Assembly (NCBI GenBank): GCA_042408965.1
Contig: JBHOQN010000128.1
Location: 16,758 to 80,757 of the forward strand
Length of the DNA: 64,000 bases
Source of the DNA: Thermogemmatispora sp042408965
Lineage (GTDB): Bacteria; Chloroflexota; Ktedonobacteria; Ktedonobacterales; Ktedonobacteraceae
Direction of reading: 5' to 3'
Positions 16,926-25,703 of this stretch are shown in pieces. The notes under the pieces are model-generated. The model worked only from the letters and a program-made list of their open reading frames with translations. It was not told the origin of the DNA and made no database searches. The translations under genes and the position numbers were made by a program. Positions within the stretch are counted from its first letter, which is position 1. Each line of letters opens with the position of its first letter.

Positions 16926-18284
16926 ATGGCAACTGGCAGTATTTCTGAGATAGAGGTTGCTGATCTACCGATGATTGAACGCTATACTCTGCCGGAGATG
17001 GCCGCCATCTGGTCGGACCGGCACAAGATGGACACCTGGCTGCGCGTCGAACTGCTGGTCTGTGAGGGCTGGGCCCGCGAGGGCGTCATCTCCGCCGAGG
17101 CCCTGGAGAAGATCCGCCATGCCGGCTACAATATGGAGCGTATGCGCGACATCGAGCGCGAGACGCACCACGATGTGATCTCCTTTCTGCGCTCGATTCA
17201 GGAGCAACTGGGGCCCGAAGGGCGCTTCATCCACCTCGGTCTGACCTCCTCCGATGTCCTGGACACGGCGCTGGCGGTCCAGATTAAAGAGGCTGGCGCG
17301 CTGCTGTTGGAGCGCCTCGATCGGCTGACCAGCGCTGTGGAGCAGACGGCTGTCGCGCATAAGTACACACTGATGGTCGGGCGCACCCACGGTATCCACG
17401 CCGAGCCGCTGACGTTCGGGTTGAAGCTGGCGCTCTGGGTGGACGAGCTACGGCGCGCGCGGCAACGCCTCGCCTCCTCCGTGGAGGAGGCCGCGGTTGG
17501 CAAGATCGCCGGCGCGGTCGGCACACACGCCACGGTGCCGCCACAGATCGAAGAGTTCGTCTGCCATGAGCTGGGTATCGGCTTTGCACCGGTCTCCAGC
17601 CAGATCGTGCCGCGCGACCGTCATGCCCAGTTTCTCACTACCCTGGCGCTCATCGGGGCCTCTCTGGAGAAGATGGCCCAGGAGATTCGCCACCTGCAGC
17701 GCACTGAGGTTGGCGAGGTCTTCGAGCCGTTTGCCGCTGGTCAGCAAGGCTCCTCAGCGATGCCTCACAAGCGCAACCCCGAGCTTTGCGAGCGTATCTG
17801 TGGGCTGGCGCGCGTCCTGCGCGGCTTCGCGCTGACGGCTCTGGAAAATGTGGCGCTCTGGCACGAGCGCGATATCAGCCACTCCTCGGCGGAGCGCATC
17901 ATCGTGCCCGATGCCTGCACACTGCTGCACTACATGCTCCACATCTTCACGGGCGTCATCAGCGGCCTGGAGGTCGACACGACGCGCATGCTCGCCAACC
18001 TGAATATGACCGGTGGGCTGATCTTCTCGCAGCGCGTGCTGCTGGCTCTGATCGAGAAAGGGGTCGGCCGGCAGGAGGCCTACAAGATGGTGCAGCGCAA
18101 CGCCCGACAGATCTGGCGCCTTGCCAGCAACGGCCCGATCGAGGGTCCCGCCCTCCTGGAGGCTCTCAGCCACGATGCAGAGGTCAGTGGATATCTGACG
18201 CCAGAGGAGCTGCGCGAACTGATGCAGACAGACACCTATCTCATCTCTATTGACACGGCCTTTGCACGTCTGGGATTATCTTAG
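16926..18284 (+). CDS. purB: Adenylosuccinate lyase
   Basis: The protein has 452 residues. It splits adenylosuccinate and SAICAR in purine synthesis. The family signature is GSSAMPHKRNPE, with TRHD-like ETHHDVISFLRSI and GRTHGIHAEPLTFG also present. Homologues start at MIERYTLPEMAAIWS, which here is the ATG at 16971 (437 residues). The ATG at 16926 sits right after a -10-like TGATACACT and has no ribosome site, so the shorter form is quite possible. It is the first gene of a run with a membrane glycosyltransferase-like gene and fni. Confidence 0.97.
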   Translation: MATGSISEIEVADLPMIERYTLPEMAAIWSDRHKMDTWLRVELLVCEGWAREGVISAEALEKIRHAGYNMERMRDIERETHHDVISFLRSIQEQLGPEGRFIHLGLTSSDVLDTALAVQIKEAGALLLERLDRLTSAVEQTAVAHKYTLMVGRTHGIHAEPLTFGLKLALWVDELRRARQRLASSVEEAAVGKIAGAVGTHATVPPQIEEFVCHELGIGFAPVSSQIVPRDRHAQFLTTLALIGASLEKMAQEIRHLQRTEVGEVFEPFAAGQQGSSAMPHKRNPELCERICGLARVLRGFALTALENVALWHERDISHSSAERIIVPDACTLLHYMLHIFTGVISGLEVDTTRMLANLNMTGGLIFSQRVLLALIEKGVGRQEAYKMVQRNARQIWRLASNGPIEGPALLEALSHDAEVSGYLTPEELRELMQTDTYLISIDTAFARLGLS

Positions 18285-18320
18285 GAGGGAGGCACCGGAT
18301 AAAAGTGAACGAGTAAACGT

Positions 18321-19934
18321 GTGACTGAGACAATTGTTCTTCCACCTGTGACAGAGCGAGAGGCGCAGACAAGGAACAGCACGCCTCTCGCGCTCCTCGG
18401 CGTGGCCGCGCTCATGGAGCTGCTCTACCTCGCGCTGCTGCCGCTCTCTGCGGCGCCCGGTCTGCATCTGGCAGCTACACCGCTGCTGCTGCAGCGACCA
18501 TGGAGCAGCCTGGGCCTGCCAGGACCGCTGGCAAATTCTCGGCATGCCACAACGCTTCTGCTGCTTCTGCTGCTTCTGCTGCTGGCTGGCAGCTACCTCC
18601 TGGCGATCTGGCAGATCCAGCGCGCACCTGCGACCAGACGCGCGCTGCTCTTGGGGGTGAGCGCTGCGCTGCTCTTCGGGGTTACCCTGTTCTTCCAGCC
18701 TGCACTCTTCTCGGACGAGGCCTTCTCTTCGCTCTTTTCAGGCCGGCTGATCGCGCTCTATGGGCTTGATCCCTGGCAGACGGCAGCCATCCACCTGGGC
18801 AGCGATCCCTATCTGCCCTGGATCAGGCAGCTACAGAGCGCCAGTGTCTACGGTCCGCTCTGGGAGCTGCTCGTCGCCGCGCTGGCGCTCGTGAGCAATT
18901 CGCCTCTGGCCAGTCTCTTGCTGCTCAAGGGGCTGATGCTGGCCTCCCACCTGCTGAACGCGCTGCTGATCTGGAGCATTCTCAGCAAGATCGCCCCTGA
19001 ACAGCGTCTGAGCGGTCTGCTGCTCTACGCCTGGAATCCCCTCGCGCTGATGGCCCTGGCTGGCAGCGGCCAGAATGAGGGCCTGCTCCTGACGCTCGCT
19101 CTTCTTGCCCTCTGGCTGCACGTACACATCGCGGGGCGCCGGGGAGAGGCGGCGGCCCTGGTGCTATTTGCACTGGCGAGCGCTGTGAACATGACCGCGG
19201 TTCTTCTGATCCCTCTCTACATCTGCTTCTGTCTGGGCCGCGAGGATAAGGAAGGGGGGCAGGCTCTACGGCTGGCCTGGCGGATTCTGCTGCCCCTGGC
19301 CGTTCTGATCGCCTGCTACCTGCCCTTCTGGCATGGCAAGGCCAGCTACCAGGCCCTCACCGGAGCCATCGACTGGTCCTCGCTCCAGCGCTCGCCGCTG
19401 GCGATCTTCCGTCCGCCGCTGCGGCTGCTGTTCCGGCTACTGGCGCCTGTGGTCGACTCGCCACGCTACCGGCGGCCGGCGACTCCCGTCGACCTGACCA
19501 TCAAGGGCACGGCGCTGCTCTGCTTCCTGCTGCTCTTCATCTCACTGGCAACCTGGCTGCGGCGAGCGAGCGCCACACGCCGCTGCGCTGATCCGCCTGC
19601 TCCCCCTGCGGGAGCGGCGATGCTGGAACCACTGCTGAGCGCCTGGGGGCTGCTGATGGGAGGCTGGCTCCTGCTGATGAGCTTCATCTTCTGGCCCTGG
19701 TACGCACTCTGGGCGCTCTGGATCGCCGCGCTGCGCCGCTGGGAACCCCTCTCGCGCGCGCTGCTCCTGCTCTCAGCGACGGCGCTGGTCAGTTATGCCC
19801 TGCTCAACGTCCACAACCAGCAACTGCTCGACATTACGGGTGTACTCATCTTCGCGCCTCCTCTCGTCTATCTGACAGGAGCAGTGCTCCTCAGAAGACG
19901 TCGCGAATTCAAGGAGGCGCAGTCAGGCGCATGA
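18321..19934 (+). CDS. Polytopic membrane protein, GT-C mannosyltransferase-like
   Basis: The 537-residue protein (GTG start) has a dozen or so membrane helices. An acidic loop FSDEAFSSLFSGRLIALYGLDPW after the second or third helix resembles the catalytic loop of GT-C enzymes that use polyprenyl-phosphate sugars (GT87-like). A Leu-rich run at about residues 75-95 is encoded by tandem CTGCTTCTG-like codons. It starts 36 bp after purB, and its stop overlaps the fni start by ATGA. Coupling to an isoprenoid enzyme fits a need for polyprenyl phosphate. The exact reaction is not established. Confidence 0.75.
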   Translation: MTETIVLPPVTEREAQTRNSTPLALLGVAALMELLYLALLPLSAAPGLHLAATPLLLQRPWSSLGLPGPLANSRHATTLLLLLLLLLLAGSYLLAIWQIQRAPATRRALLLGVSAALLFGVTLFFQPALFSDEAFSSLFSGRLIALYGLDPWQTAAIHLGSDPYLPWIRQLQSASVYGPLWELLVAALALVSNSPLASLLLLKGLMLASHLLNALLIWSILSKIAPEQRLSGLLLYAWNPLALMALAGSGQNEGLLLTLALLALWLHVHIAGRRGEAAALVLFALASAVNMTAVLLIPLYICFCLGREDKEGGQALRLAWRILLPLAVLIACYLPFWHGKASYQALTGAIDWSSLQRSPLAIFRPPLRLLFRLLAPVVDSPRYRRPATPVDLTIKGTALLCFLLLFISLATWLRRASATRRCADPPAPPAGAAMLEPLLSAWGLLMGGWLLLMSFIFWPWYALWALWIAALRRWEPLSRALLLLSATALVSYALLNVHNQQLLDITGVLIFAPPLVYLTGAVLLRRRREFKEAQSGA

Positions 19935-21070
19935 CAGATGAGATCAGACAGCGCAAGCTGGAACACATTACTGTGGCACTGGAGGAAGGGATCGGCGTAA
20001 CACAGCAGGCCACGTGGAACGATATCCGCCTGGTTCATCAGGCATTACCGGAGGTGAATCTGGACGAGATCGACACCAGCGTGACCTTTCTGGGACGGCG
20101 GCTGGACTACCCAGTGGTCATTTCGGCGCTCACAGGCGGCCACCCGGATGTGCTCTCGATCAACCGGAATCTGGCACGTGCCGCTGCACGCTACAACCTG
20201 GCCATCGGCGTAGGAAGCCAGCGCGCCGCGCTCGTCAATCCCGAGCTGGCTGCGACCTATGCGGTGATGCGCGAGGAGGCACCCCAGGCCTTCTTGATCG
20301 CCAACATCGGCGCCCCCCAACTGATCAACCAGACGCGCCACGCTGCTTTCACGTTTGAGCAGATCCAGAGCGCCATCGCCATGATCCAGGCCGACGCCCT
20401 GGCGGTCCACATGAATACGCTGCAGGAGGCAACACAGGTTGAGGGTGACCGCAAGGCGGTGGGCGTGGCGGCAGCGCTGAAGGCTGTGACGGCGCGCCTC
20501 GAGGTGCCCGTGATCGCCAAAGAGACAGGAGCGGGCATCTGCCGCGAGCAGGCTCTCTTGCTGCGCTCCTGCGGCGTGGCCGCAATCGATGTGGGCGGCG
20601 CTGGCGGCAGCAGCATGTCGGCACTGGAGGCGGCGCGCTCGCGCTCCCACGGCGCGGCCGCGACCCAGCGGATCGGGCAGCTCTACCGCGACTGGGGCAT
20701 ACCTACACCGATCGCCGTCGTCGAGGCCGGCGTGGCAGGCCTGCCGCTGATCGCCACCGGCGGGGTGCGCAGTGGCCTGGATGTCGCTCGCGCGCTGGCG
20801 CTCGGTGCGACCCTGGTGGGCATGGGCTTCCCCTTCCTCAAAGCCGCCAGCGAAGGCTATGAGCAGGTCTGTGCGCTCCTGGAGCAGACCATCGCCGAGC
20901 TGAAGGTGGCGCTGCAACTGAGCGGCGCGGCGAGCGTGGCCGCCCTGCGCCAGGCAGACGTGGTGGTAACCGGCGAGACGCGGACCTGGCTGATACTGCG
21001 GGGCTTCGAGGCGGAGCTGCAGACCCTGGCACAGCGCCGCGCTACCAGTGCCCATCTCAGCACGTGCTGA
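19931..21070 (+). CDS. fni: Type 2 isopentenyl-diphosphate delta-isomerase
   Basis: The 379-residue protein is an FMN-dependent IDI-2. It has the RKLEHITVAL start, ISALTGGHPDVLSINRNLA, VGSQRAALVNPE, IAKETGAGIC, DVGGAGGSSMSALE and the phosphate-binding GGVRSGLDVARALALGA. It interconverts IPP and DMAPP for isoprenoid synthesis. The start overlaps the preceding gene's stop (ATGA). The C-terminus is about 20 residues longer than usual. Confidence 0.96.
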   Translation: MTDEIRQRKLEHITVALEEGIGVTQQATWNDIRLVHQALPEVNLDEIDTSVTFLGRRLDYPVVISALTGGHPDVLSINRNLARAAARYNLAIGVGSQRAALVNPELAATYAVMREEAPQAFLIANIGAPQLINQTRHAAFTFEQIQSAIAMIQADALAVHMNTLQEATQVEGDRKAVGVAAALKAVTARLEVPVIAKETGAGICREQALLLRSCGVAAIDVGGAGGSSMSALEAARSRSHGAAATQRIGQLYRDWGIPTPIAVVEAGVAGLPLIATGGVRSGLDVARALALGATLVGMGFPFLKAASEGYEQVCALLEQTIAELKVALQLSGAASVAALRQADVVVTGETRTWLILRGFEAELQTLAQRRATSAHLSTC

Positions 21071-21110
21071 AGCGCTGACCTCCCCCCGTCCCATCGTAGC
21101 AGGCCGTATC

Positions 21111-21746
21111 TTAGCATCCGCACGGACTGGCGCCGCCACCGCGCAACTGTGCGAGGTCCTGCGGCGTATTGACGTTGATAAACGAGCGCAGCTCAGGATC
21201 AAAGGGCTGAAGCTGCTCCTCGCTCAGATAGCGCACAGGAGCGACCGTCAGCAGGCTGCGCGGATCACGCCGTCCCTGGGAGATCAGGGAGGCGATCTGA
21301 GGTAGAAGGGCGCGAGGATAGAGCGCGAGCAGCACCTGCGGTATCCCCTGGATGACAGGAACAGTCAGCACCTCCTCCAGCGGCTGCGTGCACAGGAAGG
21401 CCAGCAGGGCGGGCTGCAAGAGGGGCATATCGACTGCCAGGACGACGGCCCGCGCAGCCTGCATCGCCAGCAGTCCGCTGTAGATGCCCATCAGAGGTCC
21501 CCCACCGGGCTGGAGGTCGCTCACCATGTGCACCCCTGGCAACGCATAGCTGGCCGCCTCGCGCTGATCGCGCACAACCACCAGCACCTCCGCAGATTGC
21601 TGGCGCGTCAGTGCGACCAGATGTCCAAGAAAGGTCTCCTCCTCGGCTCCGGGCAGCGTCAGCAGCGCCTTGTCATAGCCCATGCGCAGGCTCCGCCCGC
21701 CAGCCAGAATGATGCAGGCCGTTGACCTGGCAGCAAGGCCAGCCAT
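21111..21746 (-). CDS. mobA: Molybdenum cofactor guanylyltransferase
   Basis: The protein has 211 residues from the ATG at 21744-21746; an upstream in-frame ATG at 21785 is less likely. It contains the nucleotide-binding LAGGRSLRMGYDKALL motif, then DLQPGGGPLMGIYSGL and AVDMPLLQPALLAFL. MobA adds GMP from GTP to Mo-molybdopterin to form the guanine dinucleotide cofactor. No molybdoenzyme is encoded in the window. It converges on fni with a 40-bp gap. Confidence 0.93.
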   Translation of the reverse strand: MAGLAARSTACIILAGGRSLRMGYDKALLTLPGAEEETFLGHLVALTRQQSAEVLVVVRDQREAASYALPGVHMVSDLQPGGGPLMGIYSGLLAMQAARAVVLAVDMPLLQPALLAFLCTQPLEEVLTVPVIQGIPQVLLALYPRALLPQIASLISQGRRDPRSLLTVAPVRYLSEEQLQPFDPELRSFINVNTPQDLAQLRGGGASPCGC

Positions 21747-21854
21747 TTCGTCAGCGTGCCGCTGATCAGGGCAGGGTAGAGGCATGGCAGTAAGAAAGAC
21801 GCCCCCGGCAAGAGGAGCGATCTCTGTGTTCTGAAACCCTGCACACCACCGTCA

Positions 21855-22322
21855 TCAGCGTGAGGCCGCGCGGGCCTTCGCCTTGCGGCGGTTCCTGGGA
21901 ATATACTGCTGGCGATTCTGATAAGCGACAAAGCTGGCCTGCTCTTGCGGAAACTTGCGCACCAGATAGACCAGCCACCAGATCGCCCAGACGACCAGGC
22001 TCAGGAGCCAGAGATAGCGCCAGACGCGCCAGGCGAAGAAGGACTGATCAAGATAGGCACGCGAAAAGATGAGGGGGTAGCCTACCAGACAGATCACGGC
22101 GAACCAGCCCAGATAGCGATCAAGCATATACTTGATCACTGGCTGATTCTTGACAAAGCGCTTGCGTCCCTCGACAGCATAGTAGAAGCAGATCAGCAGG
22201 CCGGCAGAACAAAAGATCAGCCAGGGAATATAGAAGTGGAAGGCCTCCGGGCCGCCCAGCCCGCCATTCTGGCCCGCTGTCCAGGGATCATTGAACAGCC
22301 AGTTAATCAGATTAAAGTTCAT
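21855..22322 (-). CDS. Small membrane protein, unknown function
   Basis: The 155-residue protein starts MNFNLINWLFNDPW and has about four aromatic-rich membrane helices. Its C-terminal tail is very basic (PRNRRKAKARAASR). I recognise no domain. It ends about 110 bp from mobA on the same strand. Confidence 0.75.
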   Translation of the reverse strand: MNFNLINWLFNDPWTAGQNGGLGGPEAFHFYIPWLIFCSAGLLICFYYAVEGRKRFVKNQPVIKYMLDRYLGWFAVICLVGYPLIFSRAYLDQSFFAWRVWRYLWLLSLVVWAIWWLVYLVRKFPQEQASFVAYQNRQQYIPRNRRKAKARAASR

Positions 22323-22558
22323 AACGCTCCCTTCGCACAGACAGTGTAGTGCTCGCTTGTTCCTGTTGAGAGGCCCGGCTCAGATGGCTGAAGCGGGCCG
22401 CCCGCTCTGCCACTCACGCCCCAGGCACTGACCGCTCGCCTATCAATACCCTTGCTGATGATATCACAGCACATGATAGCATGCTTACCTGGAAGAGTCT
22501 AGAGGCAAGTCGTTCTCCGCCCGCGAGACTGAAGCAAGCATCAGGGGAGGAGAGGGTT

Positions 22559-22567
22559 TGATATAAT
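22559..22567 (+). promoter_or_regulatory. Extended -10 promoter of the DUF1611 gene
   Basis: TGA-TATAAT (TATAAT at 22562-22567) lies 61 bp before the start codon, with no clear -35. Confidence 0.6.
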
Positions 22568-22628
22568 GGGAAACGGTATCACCAGCCCAATGGTGGAGAC
22601 CTTGTTATTCTCTCCGAGGAGCCAGCCA

Positions 22629-23687
22629 ATGCCACGTATTGTGATTATGGCCGAGGGCCACTTTGAATGGCACTATGGCAAGACTGCCACTGGCGTGATG
22701 CGCTACGGGAAAGACCCGGTGGTGGCCGTCATCGACAGCACTAGAGCCGGCCAGGACGCTGCCCAGGCCCTGGGAAGCAGCGATCTGGGGCGCGGTATCC
22801 CCGTGGTCGCCAGCATTCAGGAGGCCCTGAGCTACCAGCCAGATACCCTGCTGATCGGCGTCGCCCCCATCGGTGGAGACCTGCCCCCCGAATGGCGTGC
22901 CCAACTGCTCGCGGCCATCGAGGCCGGCCTTACGATTGTCAACGGGCTGCACTTCTTTATAGCTGAGGACCCCGAGCTGCGCGCGGCAGCCGAGCGCCGC
23001 GGCGTCACCATCTGGGATGTGCGCCGCCCACCGGAGAGGCGCGTCGTGGCCAGCTACAGACCCCATCGTCCGGGGAGCCGGACCGTGCTGACGGTCGGCT
23101 CAGACTGCGCCACAGGCAAGATGACCGTCGCACTGGAGCTGGAGCGCGCCGCACGTGCACGTGGCCTCAACAGTGCCTTCTTCGCTACCGGCCAGACGGG
23201 AATCATGATCGCCGGCAGTGGCCTGCCCGTCGATCGCATCATCAGCGACTTTATCGCCGGGATGGTCGAGGAGAGGACCCTCGAGCTGACAGCGCGGCAC
23301 GACTGGGTCTTCGTGGAAGGTCAGGGGTCGATCAACCACCCCGGCTACTCTCCGGTCACCCTGGGCCTGCTCCATGGCTCGCTCCCCGACGCCATGATCT
23401 TCTGCCACCTCGCCGGTGCTACCACCATCGAGGGCTATCCGCACTGTCCTCTGCCACCGCTGAGGCGCCTGATCAGCATGAATGAAGAGGTCGTCAACTG
23501 GCTGCACCGCGAGGGGAACAGCAAGGTGGTGGGCATCGCGCTGATTACACAGCATCTCCCGCAGGAGGAGGCCCTGGCGGCCATTCGGCAGGTGGAGGAG
23601 GAGACGGGCCTGCCAACGACGGATGTGCTGCGCTTTGGAGCAGCTCCTCTGCTGGATGCGCTCCTCCGCCACTGCGGAGGAGCGTGA
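22629..23687 (+). CDS. DUF1611 P-loop protein, DgcN-like
   Basis: The protein has 352 residues from the ATG at 22629, with GAGGAG 7 bp upstream. The upstream in-frame extension from 22566 is rejected because it begins inside the -10 box. It has an N-terminal Rossmann-like domain and a central P-loop TVGSDCATGKMTVALELE, followed by FFATGQTGIMIAG and FVEGQGSINHPGYSPV. This is the DUF1611 family. Characterised members (DgcN) acetylate D-glutamate before DgcA racemises it. A DgcA-like epimerase is encoded 2 kb downstream, which supports a D-amino-acid or cell-wall peptide role. The substrate here is not proven. Confidence 0.85.
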   Translation: MPRIVIMAEGHFEWHYGKTATGVMRYGKDPVVAVIDSTRAGQDAAQALGSSDLGRGIPVVASIQEALSYQPDTLLIGVAPIGGDLPPEWRAQLLAAIEAGLTIVNGLHFFIAEDPELRAAAERRGVTIWDVRRPPERRVVASYRPHRPGSRTVLTVGSDCATGKMTVALELERAARARGLNSAFFATGQTGIMIAGSGLPVDRIISDFIAGMVEERTLELTARHDWVFVEGQGSINHPGYSPVTLGLLHGSLPDAMIFCHLAGATTIEGYPHCPLPPLRRLISMNEEVVNWLHREGNSKVVGIALITQHLPQEEALAAIRQVEEETGLPTTDVLRFGAAPLLDALLRHCGGA

Positions 23688-23704
23688 GCGGAGCTGGTGG
23701 AGCC

Positions 23705-23771
23705 AGGCCCGGCGTCCGCGTGCCTGCTATTGCCACGCCCTGGGGAGTGCAGGCGGCAGGACGCCGGGCCT
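23705..23771. terminator. Long nested hairpin after the DUF1611 gene, no U-tract
   Basis: AGGCCCGGCGTCC (23705-23717) pairs perfectly over 13 bp with GGACGCCGGGCCT (23759-23771). An inner GCCTGC/GCAGGC pair (23722-23727, 23749-23754) adds to it. It lies 17 bp beyond the stop codon. Confidence 0.5.
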
Positions 23772-23902
23772 GCCGTGGAGCGGAGACTGCCTGCCGGGGC
23801 AGTCCCCGCTCGCAATCTCCTCCCTCACTACCAGATCCAGGTGCCTCTCAGAAGGCTGGCGCCCGCCTCCTCACGCACGGAAGAGAACCTTCAGACCTCT
23901 TG

Positions 23903-23934
23903 TCTTCGCTCACTCGAGAAAGGGGATTGAAACA
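23903..23934 (+). repeat. Solitary CRISPR-repeat-like sequence
   Basis: The segment ends in CGAGAAAGGGGATTGAAAC. The terminal GGGATTGAAAC is typical of type I and III CRISPR repeats. Only one copy is seen, with no spacer array and no cas operon next to it. It may be a relic or chance. Confidence 0.3.
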
Positions 23935-24025
23935 GAGGGCTGCCAGGTGCCGGGGCATACGCCGCCCGGAGACTGCACACGCCGAGGGTGACCAGCGACC
24001 TGAGTTGCATCGCGAGGATGGTACC

Positions 24026-24577
24026 TCACGCCTGAGACATGCGCTGATAGACGGCCAGCCAGTTCGTGGCAATCTCAATCTGAGCCTGACGCAGCGAGAT
24101 GGCTCCAGAGCAGACCTGATCATGTAGGTAGTTCTCTACTTTATCCTTCTCATGAAAGCCCGGATGTGGATTGGCCGCCTCAGGCCAGAGATTAGAAATG
24201 TCATTGGACCCACCCAGCTCCAGACTGACCAGATGATCAACCTCGTACTGGCCCGCCGTGTGATGTATGATCCCATACTCAGCGTACGCCTGATTCTTGA
24301 CGCTCTGGGGCACATTGCGAACGGAGCGCGCGTAGCCAGACTGGCAGATCTGCGCCTTTGTCACATTCGGGAAAATATCGCCGGGGGTGCAGGCGCTATC
24401 GGGCAGCGGACCCCGTGCCTGACAGCCCGTGGACTTGGTGCGCACACCCCACTTCGGCTCAGCACCACTGCTGGTGACGGTGGCCGTCGCAGTGGTAGTA
24501 ACTACCTGAAGTCCGCTACAACCGCACAGACCCACCAGCAGCAGGCCCATGAGCAGCACTGAGAGATACCTCTGCAT
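24026..24577 (-). CDS. Lipoprotein with HNH-type nuclease domain
   Basis: The protein has 183 residues from the ATG at 24575-24577, with GAGGTG 6 bp upstream. The N-terminus MQRYLSVLLMGLLLVGLCGC is a lipoprotein signal peptide with the lipid cysteine at about residue 20. After a Thr-rich linker the C-terminal half holds YEVDHLVSLELGGSNDISNL and WPEAANPHPGFHEKD. This is the core of secreted HNH nucleases of the type seen in phage and streptomycete proteins. It should cut DNA outside the membrane. It starts 11 bp after the DUF1963 stop, so the two genes form an operon. Confidence 0.82.
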   Translation of the reverse strand: MQRYLSVLLMGLLLVGLCGCSGLQVVTTTATATVTSSGAEPKWGVRTKSTGCQARGPLPDSACTPGDIFPNVTKAQICQSGYARSVRNVPQSVKNQAYAEYGIIHHTAGQYEVDHLVSLELGGSNDISNLWPEAANPHPGFHEKDKVENYLHDQVCSGAISLRQAQIEIATNWLAVYQRMSQA

Positions 24578-24587
24578 GTCTTTCACC

Positions 24588-25439
24588 TCAGTCTGATTGT
24601 ACAACCAGCCAGGTGGCATCAAAGTGGCTGGTCAGGAGATCCTCTCGATGGATCCAGTAGTAGAGCATGCCAGCGCTGGCCCAACGCATCCCGGCCTGCT
24701 CATCCGAGTCAACCTGTAATAAGAGTTGCCAGTCGGACGCCCCTGCAACCAGCCCAGCGGCTTGTGGATCATTGATCGAGCTGACACCGTGCGTCACCAG
24801 CTGGCATTGAAGACGCATATCATCCTGGAGTGTCTCCGGATAACCGAGCATACGATGGTGTACAGCAGCATGCTCAGCAGGATCGGGAAAGGAAGCCAGC
24901 AGACGCTCATAGCGGCGCAGTTCTTCCTCGGTCCAGCGACACTGGGGAACATCCAACTGTGGCTGTAGCGACAGGGTGATCTCTCCCCTGAAGCTCAGGG
25001 CACAGGGGTGGAAATGTGCAGATGCAGGCAAGGTAGCTGGAGTCGAGGCCCGGCTCAATGCGCCAGTCTCCGTCTTTGCAAAGTGTACAAGCCAGCCGCC
25101 ACGATCGGCGAGCGATTCACCAAAGACCTCCTGACGGGCATCGTAGAAAAACCAGAGCATTCCCTCCGTAGGGAGGAGCTGCTCACGATCCCAGGGCCGA
25201 AGGTCAGCCAGACGTATCTGCGCGATAAAGGACTGCGGCAGGCCACGCCACTGAGGCCAAGCCAGATCGGCCGGCAGATCGGGCAAACCGCCGAGGCGCG
25301 AGGCCCCTAGCTCCTGGGCCGCTTCCGCGATTGGTCTAGCCAGCAGACGGATCGAGGGACGCGCCAGGTAAGCAATATCCTGGACAACCCTTTCAAGGCC
25401 CGCAGCTACAAAGGCAGCGCGTACATCGTTTAGATCCAT
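24588..25439 (-). CDS. DUF1963 (YwqG-like) protein
   Basis: The protein has 283 residues from the ATG at 25437-25439, preceded by GGGGAGG. Family features include GASRLGGLPDLPADLAWPQW, SFIAQIRLADL and, late, WQLLLQVDSDEQAGMRWASAGMLYYWI. DUF1963 proteins are cytoplasmic and of unknown function, and are sometimes linked to toxin or immunity islands. Here one is cotranscribed with a secreted HNH nuclease, so an immunity or accessory role is possible but unproven. The upstream in-frame extension to 25625 looks non-coding. Confidence 0.82.
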   Translation of the reverse strand: MDLNDVRAAFVAAGLERVVQDIAYLARPSIRLLARPIAEAAQELGASRLGGLPDLPADLAWPQWRGLPQSFIAQIRLADLRPWDREQLLPTEGMLWFFYDARQEVFGESLADRGGWLVHFAKTETGALSRASTPATLPASAHFHPCALSFRGEITLSLQPQLDVPQCRWTEEELRRYERLLASFPDPAEHAAVHHRMLGYPETLQDDMRLQCQLVTHGVSSINDPQAAGLVAGASDWQLLLQVDSDEQAGMRWASAGMLYYWIHREDLLTSHFDATWLVVQSD

Positions 25440-25703
25440 ATTCCTCCCCTTACCAGGCCAGGGACTGCACGGATGGCCTGGATCGATGATCGACACTTTT
25501 AATAGACTCTCTTCAATATAACGCACCAGGTGGTCAGCGGGGATACGCGCCGGACGCTCCTTCATTTTCAACCCACTATAAACAAGAGCATATGCTATGC
25601 TGATAGCAGTGGGACTGCGCCTCACCTAGCGGCAACCGCGCGACCGTGAACTGCCGCAATGGAAGCAGCCCCCAGGACTATCACACACGTGGAGAAGACT
25701 AGC

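Larger units (their letters stand above)
23688..24025. other. 338-bp intergenic region between DUF1611 and HNH genes
   Basis: It contains a large cruciform-like hairpin (23705-23771) and one CRISPR-repeat-like sequence (23903-23934). No gene is convincing on either strand. Confidence 0.6.

Noticed and set aside
23903..23934. A CRISPR array
   Set aside because: Only one repeat-like unit is present, with no spacers, no second copy and no cas operon beside it.
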